NCBI RefSeq assembly: GCF_004535825.1
Contig: NZ_SGVY01000003.1
Coordinates: forward strand, 96,544-160,543
Direction: 5' to 3'
Source of the DNA: Segatella hominis
GTDB lineage: Bacteria; Bacteroidota; Bacteroidia; Bacteroidales; Bacteroidaceae
Length of the DNA stretch: 64,000 nucleotides
Shown: piece after piece, positions 10,473 to 19,293 of the stretch
Layout: each line of letters opens with the position of its first letter
Numbering within the stretch: position 1 is the stretch's first letter
Program-made: the position numbers and the translations under genes
The notes under the pieces: generated by a model
Databases searched by the model: none
Seen by the model: only the letters and a program-made list of their open reading frames with translations
Told to the model about the DNA's origin: nothing

Positions 10473-10510
10473 CTACTTAAAGATACACCGAAAAAGAGAC
10501 ATAAAACGCT

Positions 10511-10600
10511 ATGGCTTTTCGAGAATATCTCAAGTTCGCCTTCAAGCAAAAGAGCATTAAAAATGAGGATATGATCCGAAAGAAAAAAGCATTAAAATAA
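10511..10600 (+). CDS. possible 29-residue basic peptide
   Basis: An ATG-initiated frame of 29 codons ending in TAA at 10600. It has no strong Shine-Dalgarno sequence, as is usual here. The peptide starts MAFREYLKFAFKQKSIK and ends in a Lys/Arg-rich tail (RKKKALK), so it could form a short amphipathic basic helix. It lies between the parS-like sites and apt. Nothing else supports it; it may be chance. Confidence 0.25.
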   Translation: MAFREYLKFAFKQKSIKNEDMIRKKKALK

Positions 10601-10657
10601 GTACGTAAAAAACATATAATCAAAAGAATAAAACATATAATTAAGAAGTACAGAACT

Positions 10658-11188
10658 ATGAACAATCAGCTATTATTAGACAATCTGCGTTGCATACCAG
10701 ATTGGCCAATTAAGGGTGTTAATTTCCGTGATGTTACTACCCTTTTCAAGAACCCTGCTTCGCTAAAAGAAATTAGCGATGAGATGTATGAATTGTATAA
10801 AGATAAAGGTATAACCAAGATTGTAGGCATAGAATCACGTGGATTCGTTATGTCTTCCGCATTAGCTATCAGACTTGGCGCAGGTGTTGTTCTTTGCCGC
10901 AAACCTGGAAAACTCCCTTGCAAAACCGTACAGGAAAGCTATGCTAAAGAATATGGTATGGACACCATCGAAATCCATGAAGATGCGATCAATGAAAACG
11001 ATGTTGTCCTACTCCATGACGACTTACTTGCCACTGGCGGAACCATGAAAGCAGCATGCGATCTGGTTAAGAAATTCCATCCTAAAAAGGTTTACGCAAA
11101 CTTCATTATCGAGTTGGTAAACGAGAATTTCATCGGCCGCAAGATCTTTGATGAAGACGTTGAAGTTTCAACTCTTCTTCAATTATAG
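10658..11188 (+). CDS. apt: adenine phosphoribosyltransferase
   Basis: 176 residues. It makes AMP from adenine and PRPP in purine salvage. The PRPP-binding loop is VVLLHDDLLATGGTMKAAC (about 125-143). The purine hood region FRDVTTLFKNP is at about 24-34, and GIESRGFVMSSALAIRLGAG provides the flexible loop region. Full length and standard. It stands alone between two intergenic gaps that both carry parS-like sites. Confidence 0.95.
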   Translation: MNNQLLLDNLRCIPDWPIKGVNFRDVTTLFKNPASLKEISDEMYELYKDKGITKIVGIESRGFVMSSALAIRLGAGVVLCRKPGKLPCKTVQESYAKEYGMDTIEIHEDAINENDVVLLHDDLLATGGTMKAACDLVKKFHPKKVYANFIIELVNENFIGRKIFDEDVEVSTLLQL

Positions 11189-11195
11189 CCCCCTT

Positions 11196-11312
11196 ATGCC
11201 AAGCCTATATAAAGAAGCGAAGAATGCTTTTTTAATGTTTCAGTACGCATAAATACAGTTTTGAAACACAAAAAACGCCCTTTATCATAGTTTCATTATA
11301 TAGGTTTGGCAT
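11196..11312. repeat. 117-bp terminal-inverted-repeat element (MITE-like or structured RNA)
   Basis: ATGCCAAGCCTATATAA (11196-11212) is mirrored by TTATATAGGTTTGGCAT (11296-11312), a 17-bp arm pair with one G-U type mismatch. Inside, TGTTTCA and TGAAACA form a second inverted pair. The element sits 8 bp after the apt stop. It could be a non-autonomous mobile element or a folded 3' region; no target-site duplication is obvious. Confidence 0.45.
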
Positions 11313-11368
11313 CATATTTAATAGTATGTTTTATAAAACACTTCACTGTACGTTTAACAACGCTCATT

Positions 11369-11384
11369 CGTTTCACGTGAAACA
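11369..11384. promoter_or_regulatory. parS-like ParB/Spo0J binding site 3
   Basis: CGTTTCACGTGAAACA matches the parS consensus at 15 of 16 positions and is a near-perfect palindrome, 39 bp before uvrC. Together with 10364 and 10457 it makes three sites within about 1 kb, all intergenic. Confidence 0.75.
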
Positions 11385-11422
11385 GGACTCAATTAAACTC
11401 CTATAAATAAAGGTATTGGAAT

Positions 11423-13270
11423 ATGACCAAGCAGGAAAATGAGGAAAGACTCACAAGACTTAAGAATATTGTATTGAGCATGCCGGAGAAGCCTGGCAGC
11501 TATCAATATTATGATGAAAACCATACGATTATATACGTAGGAAAGGCCAAGAATCTGAAAAGACGCGTATCTTCATACTTCCACAAAGAAGTAGATAGAT
11601 ACAAAACAAAAGTACTCGTTTCTAAGATTTTCGACATTTCATATACGGTTGTCAATACGGAAGAAGATGCACTTTTGCTTGAAAATAGCCTTATAAAAAA
11701 GTATAATCCCAGATATAATGTTTTGCTGAAAGACGGGAAAACATATCCTTCTATATGTGTGACAAACGAGTATTTTCCTCGCATTTTCAAGACTCGCCAT
11801 ATCAATAAAAAGGTGGGGACTTTCTTTGGGCCATACCCCCATATTGGCAGCATGTACGCCGTTCTTGAGGTCATCAAGAAGCTTTACAAGCCAAGAACTT
11901 GCCGCTTTCCTATCACAAAAGAAGGCGTAGCTGTCGGTAAATATAAGCCATGTCTGGAGTACCATATTCACAATTGCGGTGCGCCATGTATCAACAAACA
12001 AAGCTACGAAGAATACCAGGAGAATATGCGCCAAGCTCGCGAAATCCTTAAAGGAAATACAAGAGAAGTGAGCAAATATCTATATGATATGATGATGAAA
12101 AACGCAGAACTTCTGAAGTTTGAAATAGCTGAAGAATACAAGAAAAAGTATCAACTCTTGGATGAATTTGAGGCCAAAAGCGAGGTCGTGAGCCACACAA
12201 TTACAGACGTAGATGTCTTCACCATCGTGAATGATGACTCCAACAAGAATGCCTTTATCAACTATATTCATGTAAAGAATGGAACTATCAACCAGAGCTT
12301 TACCTATGAATATAAACGCAAACTGGAAGAAAGCGACGAGGAACTCTTGATTACAGCTATTCCAGAAATCAGGGAGCGTTTTCATTCCACTGCAAAAGAG
12401 ATTATCGTTCCTTTCGAGATGGAATGGAAGCTAAAAGATGCATCATTTTTCGTACCACAGAGAGGCGACAAGAAGCACCTTCTGGAACTCTCTGAGATGA
12501 ACTGCAAGCAGTATAAGTTCGACCGTCTAAAGCAGGCAGAAAAGCTTAATCCTGAGCAGAAACAAACCCGTTTGATGAAGGAGTTACAGGCGAAATTAAA
12601 GCTTCCGAAGTTGCCATATCAGATAGAATGCTTTGATAACTCCAACATTTCCGGTACAGACGCGGTGGCTGGCTGCATCGTATATAAAGGTATGAAACCT
12701 TCCAGAAAAGACTACAGGAAATACAATATAAAAACGGTTGTAGGACCCGATGATTATGCCTCCATGCAAGAGGTCGTGAGACGTCGATATAGCCGCATGA
12801 TGGACGAAGGAACACCCTTACCCGACCTCATTATTACGGATGGAGGTAAAGGTCAGATGGACGTAGTTCATGCAGTTATAGCAGACGAATTACACTTGGA
12901 CATCCCTATTGCAGGTCTTGCCAAAGACGACCGCCACCGCACCAATGAATTGCTCTACGGTTTCCCGCCCAAAACCATAGCTCTTCCACCTGAAAGTGAG
13001 CTTTTCAAGGTTTTGACTCAGATACAGGACGAAGTACATCGATATGCCATTTCCTTCCACAGAGATAAGCGTTCTAAGCACGCTTTACACTCAGAATTGG
13101 ACGACATCAAAGGCATTGGTCCAAAGGCTAAAGAAGCGCTTCTGAGCAAGTTTAAAAGCGTAAAAAAGGTCAAGGAAGCAAGTATAGAAACCCTGACAGA
13201 AGTACTCGGACCACATAAAGCGGAAATACTTGTGAAATATTTCACAGAAAAAGACAAGAATATCAAATAA
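11423..13270 (+). CDS. uvrC: excinuclease ABC subunit C
   Basis: 615 residues. UvrC makes the 3' and 5' incisions in nucleotide excision repair together with UvrB. The N-terminal GIY-YIG nuclease starts at PGSYQYYDENHTIIYVGKAK (about 19-38). A UVR (UvrB-binding) segment LLKFEIAEEYKKKYQLLDEF is near 228-247. The RNase H-like endonuclease domain has ECFDNSNISGTDAVAG and PDLIITDGGKGQMD, which include the expected Asp residues. A tandem helix-hairpin-helix (DDIKGIGPKAKEALL) closes the protein. All domains are intact. It leads a plus-strand run with dtd and the mazG-like gene. Confidence 0.97.
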   Translation: MTKQENEERLTRLKNIVLSMPEKPGSYQYYDENHTIIYVGKAKNLKRRVSSYFHKEVDRYKTKVLVSKIFDISYTVVNTEEDALLLENSLIKKYNPRYNVLLKDGKTYPSICVTNEYFPRIFKTRHINKKVGTFFGPYPHIGSMYAVLEVIKKLYKPRTCRFPITKEGVAVGKYKPCLEYHIHNCGAPCINKQSYEEYQENMRQAREILKGNTREVSKYLYDMMMKNAELLKFEIAEEYKKKYQLLDEFEAKSEVVSHTITDVDVFTIVNDDSNKNAFINYIHVKNGTINQSFTYEYKRKLEESDEELLITAIPEIRERFHSTAKEIIVPFEMEWKLKDASFFVPQRGDKKHLLELSEMNCKQYKFDRLKQAEKLNPEQKQTRLMKELQAKLKLPKLPYQIECFDNSNISGTDAVAGCIVYKGMKPSRKDYRKYNIKTVVGPDDYASMQEVVRRRYSRMMDEGTPLPDLIITDGGKGQMDVVHAVIADELHLDIPIAGLAKDDRHRTNELLYGFPPKTIALPPESELFKVLTQIQDEVHRYAISFHRDKRSKHALHSELDDIKGIGPKAKEALLSKFKSVKKVKEASIETLTEVLGPHKAEILVKYFTEKDKNIK

Positions 13271-13345
13271 ATATCGTATATTTGCATCTGAAATCATTAT
13301 AGAAACAGAAAGAATTGATATATAAATATAAAAGAATAAGATAAC

Positions 13346-13798
13346 ATGAGAATCGTGATACAACGTGTCGCACATGCCTCTGTTACCATTGAAGGCGAAG
13401 TAAAATCTGCTATCAAGCAAGGCTATCTCGTCCTCTTGGGTATAGAAGAAAGCGACACTACAGAGGACATTGATTGGTTAGTAAGAAAGGTGATAGGACT
13501 GCGTGTTTTTGATGATGAAAACCATGTCATGAATCGTTCTATCATAGACATAAACGGGGAAATCCTGGTTATCAGCCAATTTACCCTTTTCGCCAGCTAT
13601 AAGAAGGGAAATCGACCAAGTTGGCTGAGAGCTGCCAAACACGAAATCAGCATTCCACTCTATGAGGAGTTCTGCAAAAAGCTCTCTGAAGCACTTGGAA
13701 AGCCTGTAGGAACAGGCGAATTCGGAGCTGATATGAAGGTTGAATTATTGAATGATGGTCCTGTTACCATCATGATGGACACTCATAATAAGGAATAA
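13346..13798 (+). CDS. dtd: D-aminoacyl-tRNA deacylase
   Basis: 150 residues. It removes D-amino acids (and Gly from tRNA-Ala) mischarged onto tRNA. The family motifs SQFTL (about 78-82) and the NDGPVT form of the GxPVT cis-Pro motif (about 137-142) are both present. It is followed by the mazG-like gene with a single base between stop and start, so the two are surely translated from one message. This places tRNA and nucleotide quality control together. Confidence 0.96.
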   Translation: MRIVIQRVAHASVTIEGEVKSAIKQGYLVLLGIEESDTTEDIDWLVRKVIGLRVFDDENHVMNRSIIDINGEILVISQFTLFASYKKGNRPSWLRAAKHEISIPLYEEFCKKLSEALGKPVGTGEFGADMKVELLNDGPVTIMMDTHNKE

Positions 13799-13799
13799 A

Positions 13800-14135
13800 A
13801 TGACAATAAAAGAAGCACAGGAAGCCGTAGATAAATGGATCAAAGAGTATGGCGTTCGCTATTTCAGCGAGCTAACCAATATGGCTTGTCTCACAGAAGA
13901 AGTAGGAGAACTGGCTCGCGTCATCGCCCGAACATACGGCGACCAGAGCTTCAAGAAGGGCGAAAAGCCTAACCTCGGAGAGGAAATGGCAGACGTTCTC
14001 TGGGTTCTCATTTGTCTGGCTAACCAAACGGGAATCGACCTTACTGAAGAACTCAAAAAGAGCTTCGATAAGAAGACCCAAAGGGATTCTGAAAGGCATA
14101 AGAACAACCCGAAATTGAAGGGATATAATACCTGA
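13800..14135 (+). CDS. MazG-like nucleotide pyrophosphohydrolase
   Basis: 111 residues, a single-domain all-alpha NTP-PPase. It probably hydrolyses (deoxy)nucleoside triphosphates to monophosphates. The Mg-binding motif TEEVGELAR (EExxE, about 33-41) and the second acidic motif EEMADVLW (about 62-69) are intact. It is translationally coupled to dtd. The last codons and the TGA stop fall inside a short tandem repeat (14108-14178), so the C-terminal tail NPKLKGYNT is partly encoded by repeat units. Confidence 0.9.
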   Translation: MTIKEAQEAVDKWIKEYGVRYFSELTNMACLTEEVGELARVIARTYGDQSFKKGEKPNLGEEMADVLWVLICLANQTGIDLTEELKKSFDKKTQRDSERHKNNPKLKGYNT

Positions 14136-14178
14136 AATTGAAGGAAATAAAACACCTGAAATTGAAGGAATCATATAG
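14108..14178 (+). repeat. three tandem 23-24-bp units spanning the mazG-like stop codon
   Basis: Units begin at 14108, 14131 and 14155. Each starts CCYGAAATTGAAGG and is followed by a variable AT-rich tail. The TGA stop of the mazG-like gene is inside unit 2. The remaining copies fill the gap before deoC. Confidence 0.75.
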
Positions 14179-14217
14179 ATAAACTTAACTTTAATAATTA
14201 AAAAAGTAACATTAAGT

Positions 14218-15156
14218 ATGAGCAGTATTAAAGAACAGGTTCTTGCACAGCAACAAGGACAATACAGTGAAGCAGACGACAAGTATTTGTCAGTTCTCAA
14301 ACAGTATAATTGCAACCTTAACGATAAGGAAATTGCAGCAGAAGTAAAGAAACTCCTTGACGAGAAAGTTGCAGAAAACGAGACCATGGAGGTGAAGAAA
14401 TTCCTCTTTGGAAGCGTTGAATTAACATCTCTCCATACAGAAGATACAGAGGAAAGTATCTTGAAGATGATAGAGAAAGTCAACAAATTCTCCAAGGATT
14501 ATCCTGAACTTCCTCATGTAGCAACAGTATGCACCTACCCTAACTTCGCTGGTCTCATTAGCCAAAGTCTGGAAGTTGATGGCGTAGAAATCGCTGTCGT
14601 AAGCGGCAATTTCCCTTCTTCTCAGACTTTCATCGAGGTAAAGGTAGCTGAAACTGCATTGGCTATTAAAGATGGTGCCACAGAGGTTGACATCGTAATG
14701 CCTGTTGGCAAGTTCTTCAGTGAGGATTACGAAGGCCTTTGCTCTGACATCCAGGAACTGAAGGAAACATGTGGCGAGCACAAGATGAAATGTATCTTGG
14801 AGACTGGTTGCCTGAAGAACTGCAGCAACATCATGAAGGCTTCTATTCTTGCTATGTACTCAGGTTCTGACTACATCAAGACATCTACTGGCAAGGAGAA
14901 AGTTTCTGCTACTCCAGAGGCTGCTTACGTGATGTGTCAGGCCATCAAGGCTTACTACGAGAAGACTAGTATCCAGATTGGTTTCAAGCCAGCTGGCGGC
15001 ATCAACACCGTTCACGATGCAATCGTTTACTACACAATTGTAAAAGAAGTTCTTGGCGAAAAGTGGTTAACCAACCAATGGTTCCGCTTGGGAACATCTA
15101 GACTTACCAACCTCCTCTTGAGCGAAATCCTTGGCAAGGAAATCAAGTATTTCTAA
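14218..15156 (+). CDS. deoC: deoxyribose-phosphate aldolase
   Basis: 312 residues. It cleaves 2-deoxyribose 5-phosphate to glyceraldehyde 3-phosphate and acetaldehyde in deoxynucleoside catabolism. The Schiff-base lysine lies in IKTSTGKEKVSA. The second catalytic lysine is in GFKPAGGI, and the acidic residue in EVDIVMPVGKF. The N-terminal 60 residues (Gln/Glu/Lys-rich helices) extend beyond the roughly 250-260-residue E. coli enzyme, as in Bacteroidetes homologues. It follows the repeat-containing gap after the mazG-like gene and ends at a strong terminator. Confidence 0.95.
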   Translation: MSSIKEQVLAQQQGQYSEADDKYLSVLKQYNCNLNDKEIAAEVKKLLDEKVAENETMEVKKFLFGSVELTSLHTEDTEESILKMIEKVNKFSKDYPELPHVATVCTYPNFAGLISQSLEVDGVEIAVVSGNFPSSQTFIEVKVAETALAIKDGATEVDIVMPVGKFFSEDYEGLCSDIQELKETCGEHKMKCILETGCLKNCSNIMKASILAMYSGSDYIKTSTGKEKVSATPEAAYVMCQAIKAYYEKTSIQIGFKPAGGINTVHDAIVYYTIVKEVLGEKWLTNQWFRLGTSRLTNLLLSEILGKEIKYF

Positions 15157-15184
15157 AAAGGGAAAACTGATTCGTAGATAAAAC

Positions 15185-15231
15185 AAGGTCTTTCAACGGC
15201 AAATATAGCCAGTTGAAAGACCTTTATTTTT
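15185..15231 (+). terminator. intrinsic terminator of deoC
   Basis: AAGGTCTTTCAAC (15185-15197) pairs perfectly with GTTGAAAGACCTT (15212-15224) around a 14-nt loop. TATTTTTAG follows. Confidence 0.82.
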
Positions 15232-15240
15232 AGAGACTTA

Positions 15241-15344
15241 TAGTCGTACGACTACTCACTCTATAGACGTACGACTATAACCCCTATAAACGTACGACTA
15301 TAGACTCTAATGACGTACGACTATAAACTTAATAAACGTACGAG
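15241..15344. repeat. 23-bp-period array with palindromic CGTACG cores
   Basis: Five copies of CGTACGA(C) start at 15245, 15268, 15291, 15314 and 15337, exactly 23 bp apart. They are separated by 15-bp AT-rich stretches that vary (mostly TATAA.../TATAGA...). The last copy reads CGTACGAG and abuts the 3' end of the convergent prenyl synthase gene (stop at 15346). The array is not CRISPR-like: the repeat is too short and the spacers are of one composition. Confidence 0.85.
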
Positions 15345-15345
15345 C

Positions 15346-16323
15346 TTAAACCTTACGTTCAATAACGAAATCAAGATAAGCTTTCAAAGCGTTATAGATA
15401 GCCTTATCTTCCACATAAGTGTCCAAGAAATTCATGGCTTCAGCATGAAAATCCCACATACGCTTATCTGCGTATTCTATACCTCCATTGGCTTTCGTAA
15501 ATTCCACCAAACGAGCAATTTCATCAGGGGTTACGTCATGAGATTTCACCTTACGTGCCAGCTTCATCATCTCCTCGTCACCAGTAGATTTCAGCGCATA
15601 GATAACTGGCAAAGTCAACTTACCTTCAGCCATATCATTACCAGTAGGCTTACCTATCTCCTGAGAATCGTAGTAATCAAAAATATCATCACGAATCTGG
15701 AAGATAACACCTAAATTCTGGCCAAATCGCTTGGCTTCCTCTATAGCAATCTGTGAAGCATTAGCCGACAAAGCACCGATACCGGCACAAGCCTCAAAAA
15801 GAGCTGCCGTTTTCTGCTTAATTACCTGATAATAAATGTCTTCCGATATTTCCTGATTACTGATACTGTTCAATTGCAGAATCTCACCATTGGACAAAAC
15901 ACGTCCTAATTCAGCAAGATATCTCACTATTTCCTCAGAATGAGAATAGGAAACATGGAGCAAGGCAGTAGAGAGAATGAAGTCACCTACCAGTACTGCA
16001 ACCTTATTATTATAAGTAGCATTGACACTTGCCTGACCACGGCGCTCCCCACTTTCATCTACAACATCATCATGTACTAAAGAAGCCGTATGAAGCAGTT
16101 CCAAACCGACTGCTGAATGCTGAGTTACCTCAGTAACTTTGCCGAAATTCTTCGCCATCAGCAGGATAAGCATAGGGCGCATACGCTTACCCGCACGCTG
16201 TCGAATATGGTCGAGAGCCTGTGAAAGAAGTCCGTCGCTATGCATCAAAGACTTATTAAACAAATCAATAAAATCTGTCAACTCTGCCTCAATAGGCTGT
16301 CTGATAAGTGATAAATAATCCAT
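15346..16323 (-). CDS. trans-polyprenyl diphosphate synthase (IspB-like)
   Basis: 325 residues. It condenses isopentenyl diphosphate onto allylic primers to make the long-chain prenyl tail of menaquinone. The first Asp-rich motif is LVHDDVVDESGERRG (DDxxD near residue 83) and the second is QIRDDIFDYYD. All-alpha isoprenoid synthase length. The small residues before the first Asp motif suggest a long-chain product, but chain length cannot be fixed here. Divergent from polA with promoter elements at 16363-16395. Its 3' end abuts the CGTACG array. Confidence 0.92.
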   Translation of the reverse strand: MDYLSLIRQPIEAELTDFIDLFNKSLMHSDGLLSQALDHIRQRAGKRMRPMLILLMAKNFGKVTEVTQHSAVGLELLHTASLVHDDVVDESGERRGQASVNATYNNKVAVLVGDFILSTALLHVSYSHSEEIVRYLAELGRVLSNGEILQLNSISNQEISEDIYYQVIKQKTAALFEACAGIGALSANASQIAIEEAKRFGQNLGVIFQIRDDIFDYYDSQEIGKPTGNDMAEGKLTLPVIYALKSTGDEEMMKLARKVKSHDVTPDEIARLVEFTKANGGIEYADKRMWDFHAEAMNFLDTYVEDKAIYNALKAYLDFVIERKV

Positions 16324-16362
16324 TATGTGATAGTAAAACTACTTAATTTCTGAAATTTGATA

Positions 16363-16395
16363 CAAAATTAATCAATTATTCGTGAAATGTGGCAA
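16363..16395 (-). promoter_or_regulatory. promoter of the polyprenyl synthase gene
   Basis: The minus strand reads TTG (16393-16395), 22 bp, then TAATTTTG (16363-16370), about 40 bp before the ATG. Confidence 0.5.
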
Positions 16396-16421
16396 TTTTT
16401 TAGTAATTTTACACCATAAAT

Positions 16422-19193
16422 ATGAATATTATGGATAAATTATTCCTTTTAGACGCGTATGCGCTCATTTATCGCTCGTATTACGCCTTTATCAAAGCTC
16501 CAAGAATCAATTCCAAGGGGCTTAACACTTCGTGTATCATGGGGTTCTGCAATACCCTCAACGAGATACTTACCAAGGAGAAACCAACTCATATCGCAGT
16601 GGCTTTCGACCATGGAAAGACCTTCCGCCATGAGGCTTTTCCTGCCTATAAAGCCCAGCGAGAAGAGACACCGGAAGACATCAAGCTCTCTGTGCCAATC
16701 ATCAAAAACATACTCGAGGCCTACAACATTCCCATCCTCCAAGTGGAGGGTTTTGAGGCTGATGATATCATTGGTACTGTGGCGATTCAAGCTGGAGAGA
16801 AAGGTATAGAGACCTACATGCTCACACCGGATAAAGATTATGGTCAGCTGGTAAGGGAGAATGTATATATGTTCCGTCCTCGACATGGGGGCGGATATGA
16901 AACCTTGGGTGAAAAGGAAATTGAGGAAAAATACGGAATCGCTTCCCCACTCCAGGTTATTGACCTTTTGGCTCTCATGGGTGACTCGGCAGATAACTTC
17001 CCAGGATGTCCTGGTGTCGGAGAGAAAACGGCTGCCAAACTGATCAATGAATTTGGAAGCGTAGAGAACTTGATTGAAAATTCTTCTAAGGTGAAAGGCA
17101 AACTTCGCGAAAAAGTAGAAGGTGCCATTGAGGATATTAAAATCTCAAAGTTCCTGGCTACTATCCGGACTGATGTTCCTGTGGAAATTAAAATGGATGA
17201 TTTGAAGTTAGTTGAACCTGATAAAGAAAAGTTGGACGAAATCTTCTCCGAACTCGAGTTCAAAAGCTTTGCAAACAGGATTCTTAAAAAACCTCAACAA
17301 AAGAAAATAAAGCCTACAGGAGAGCTCGATTTATTTGGCGCACAGCAAGACGATGGGCAGGATGTTCAAAAAAACGCGAGTTTTGAGACCCTTAAAAGCA
17401 CTCCTCATAAGTATCAACTAATTGAAAATGAGAAAGATGCAAAGAAACTTTGTGATTATTTGATGACATTCGGTATTCTCAGTTTAGATACAGAGACCAC
17501 TTCTACTACTGCAATTGATGCAGAATTGGTAGGTTTGAGCTTTGCCGTCAAAGAAAAAGAGGCTTACTATGTCGCCATTTCTGCAAATCGTGAAGAAGCT
17601 TTAAAATTCGTAAACATCTTTAAACCGCTCTATGAAAACCCTCAAATTCTGAAAGTCGGCCAAAATATCAAATACGACTACGAGGTTTTGATGAATTACG
17701 GAGTGGAGATAAAAGGCAAGATGTTTGATACGATGATTGCTCACTATCTCATCCAACCAGAGTTATACCACAACATGGATTATCTGGCTGAAGTCTTGCT
17801 CAATTACCAGACCATCCATATTGAGGAGTTGATTGGTCCGAAAGGCAGAAACCAGAAATCGATGCGAGATCTTGCTCCATCCGATGTTTATGAATATGCA
17901 GCAGAAGATGCAGACATCACATTGCGATTGAAAAATGTACTTGAGCCAAAACTCAAGGAGATTCATTGTGAGGATCTGTTTTGGAATGTCGAAATGCCAC
18001 TTGTTCCCGTTTTGGCCCACATGGAGATGAACGGAGTATGCATCGATACTGATACACTGAAAGAAACGTCTAATAATTTGACCAACAGATTGGCGGACAT
18101 AGAGCATCACATCTACGAACTGGCAGGTGAATCGTTCAACATAGCCTCTCCACGTCAGGTAGGTGAAATCCTCTTCGGAAAAATGAAGATTGTGGAGAAA
18201 CCGAAAAAGACAAAGACGGGACAATATGTGACGAGTGAAGAAGTACTGCAACAGTTGAGAAGCAAGAGTCCGATCATCGATGAGATTCTGAACTACAGGG
18301 GTTTAAAGAAACTTCTGAGCACATACGTGGATGCTCTTCCTAAGCTCATCAACCCACGTACTGGACATATACATGCCTCATTCAATCAGGCCATTACTGC
18401 CACAGGTCGCCTTTCATCAAGTGATCCAAACTTACAGAATATTCCTGTACGTGATGATGATGGAAAAGAAATACGCCGCTGCTTTATTCCAGAGCCAGGC
18501 TGTCTGTTTTTTTCAGCAGACTACTCCCAGATAGAGTTGCGCATTATGGCACACTTGAGCGAAGACAAGAATATGGTAGAAGCCTTCCGTGAAGGTTCCG
18601 ATATCCATGCCGCAACAGCTGCCAAAATATGGCATGAAGAAATATCGCAAGTTACTGATACTCAGCGCAAAAAGGCAAAGACTGCCAACTTTGGTATCAT
18701 CTATGGTATCACTACATTCGGTCTGGCGCAGCGCATGAATATAGAAAATAAAGAAGCCAAGCAAATCATTGAGGATTATTTCCGCACCTTCCCTGACGTA
18801 AAGGCCTATATGGAGAAATCAAAGGAAATTGCCCGCGAGAAAGGCTATGCTGAGACTATTTTCCACCGCCGCCGCTACTTACCAGACATCAATAGCCGCA
18901 ATGGTACAGTACGCGGTTTTGCCGAGCGCAATGCCATCAATGCCCCTATCCAAGGTTCAGAAGCCGACATCATCAAGGTTGCGATGGTTCGCATCTTCAA
19001 CCGATTCAAAGCTGAAGGCATCAAGAGCAAAATGATCATCCAGGTACACGATGAGCTCAATTTCTCCGTCTATCCGGAAGAGAAAGAAAAAGTAGAGCAA
19101 ATCGTGGTAGAGGAAATGCAGAATGCCTATCATCTGAGCGTACCATTAGTAGCCGATGCAGGCTGGGGAAAGAACTGGCTGGAAGCACATTAA
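16422..19193 (+). CDS. polA: DNA polymerase I
   Basis: 923 residues. It fills gaps and removes primers in replication and repair. The N-terminal 5'-3' flap exonuclease domain spans about 1-290 (FLLDAYALIYRSYYAF; EADDIIGT; GDSADNFPGCPGVGEKTA). The 3'-5' proofreading domain keeps its acidic residues (LSLDTETTS, NIKYDYEVL, YAAEDADITL). The polymerase motifs are SADYSQIELRIMAHLSED (A), RKKAKTANFGIIYG (B/O-helix) and IQVHDELNF (C). A second in-frame ATG at 16431 (MDKLFLLDAY) is an equally plausible start. A terminator follows at 19294. Confidence 0.97.
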   Translation: MNIMDKLFLLDAYALIYRSYYAFIKAPRINSKGLNTSCIMGFCNTLNEILTKEKPTHIAVAFDHGKTFRHEAFPAYKAQREETPEDIKLSVPIIKNILEAYNIPILQVEGFEADDIIGTVAIQAGEKGIETYMLTPDKDYGQLVRENVYMFRPRHGGGYETLGEKEIEEKYGIASPLQVIDLLALMGDSADNFPGCPGVGEKTAAKLINEFGSVENLIENSSKVKGKLREKVEGAIEDIKISKFLATIRTDVPVEIKMDDLKLVEPDKEKLDEIFSELEFKSFANRILKKPQQKKIKPTGELDLFGAQQDDGQDVQKNASFETLKSTPHKYQLIENEKDAKKLCDYLMTFGILSLDTETTSTTAIDAELVGLSFAVKEKEAYYVAISANREEALKFVNIFKPLYENPQILKVGQNIKYDYEVLMNYGVEIKGKMFDTMIAHYLIQPELYHNMDYLAEVLLNYQTIHIEELIGPKGRNQKSMRDLAPSDVYEYAAEDADITLRLKNVLEPKLKEIHCEDLFWNVEMPLVPVLAHMEMNGVCIDTDTLKETSNNLTNRLADIEHHIYELAGESFNIASPRQVGEILFGKMKIVEKPKKTKTGQYVTSEEVLQQLRSKSPIIDEILNYRGLKKLLSTYVDALPKLINPRTGHIHASFNQAITATGRLSSSDPNLQNIPVRDDDGKEIRRCFIPEPGCLFFSADYSQIELRIMAHLSEDKNMVEAFREGSDIHAATAAKIWHEEISQVTDTQRKKAKTANFGIIYGITTFGLAQRMNIENKEAKQIIEDYFRTFPDVKAYMEKSKEIAREKGYAETIFHRRRYLPDINSRNGTVRGFAERNAINAPIQGSEADIIKVAMVRIFNRFKAEGIKSKMIIQVHDELNFSVYPEEKEKVEQIVVEEMQNAYHLSVPLVADAGWGKNWLEAH

Positions 19194-19293
19194 TGCCAAC
19201 TCAGAATGACACTAAAACAAGGGAACTTACATTATAAGTTCTAAACATGAATGAAAAAAAGAACTTTTGGTAAAAGAAACCTATAAAAAACAG

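Larger units (their letters stand above)
10330..10657. other. intergenic region between mnmG and apt
   Basis: A 328-bp AT-rich gap holding two parS-like sites (10364-10379 and 10457-10472) and a possible 29-codon ORF (10511-10600). I see no convincing terminator for mnmG. No clear -33/-7 promoter for apt was identified. Confidence 0.6.

Noticed and set aside
10477-10665. 62-codon minus-strand hydrophobic frame
   Set aside because: Phe/Ile/Leu-only composition from an A-rich strand; overlaps the apt start.
15241-15344. CRISPR array
   Set aside because: The conserved unit is only 8 bp, the spacers are 15 bp and AT-biased, and no cas gene is nearby.
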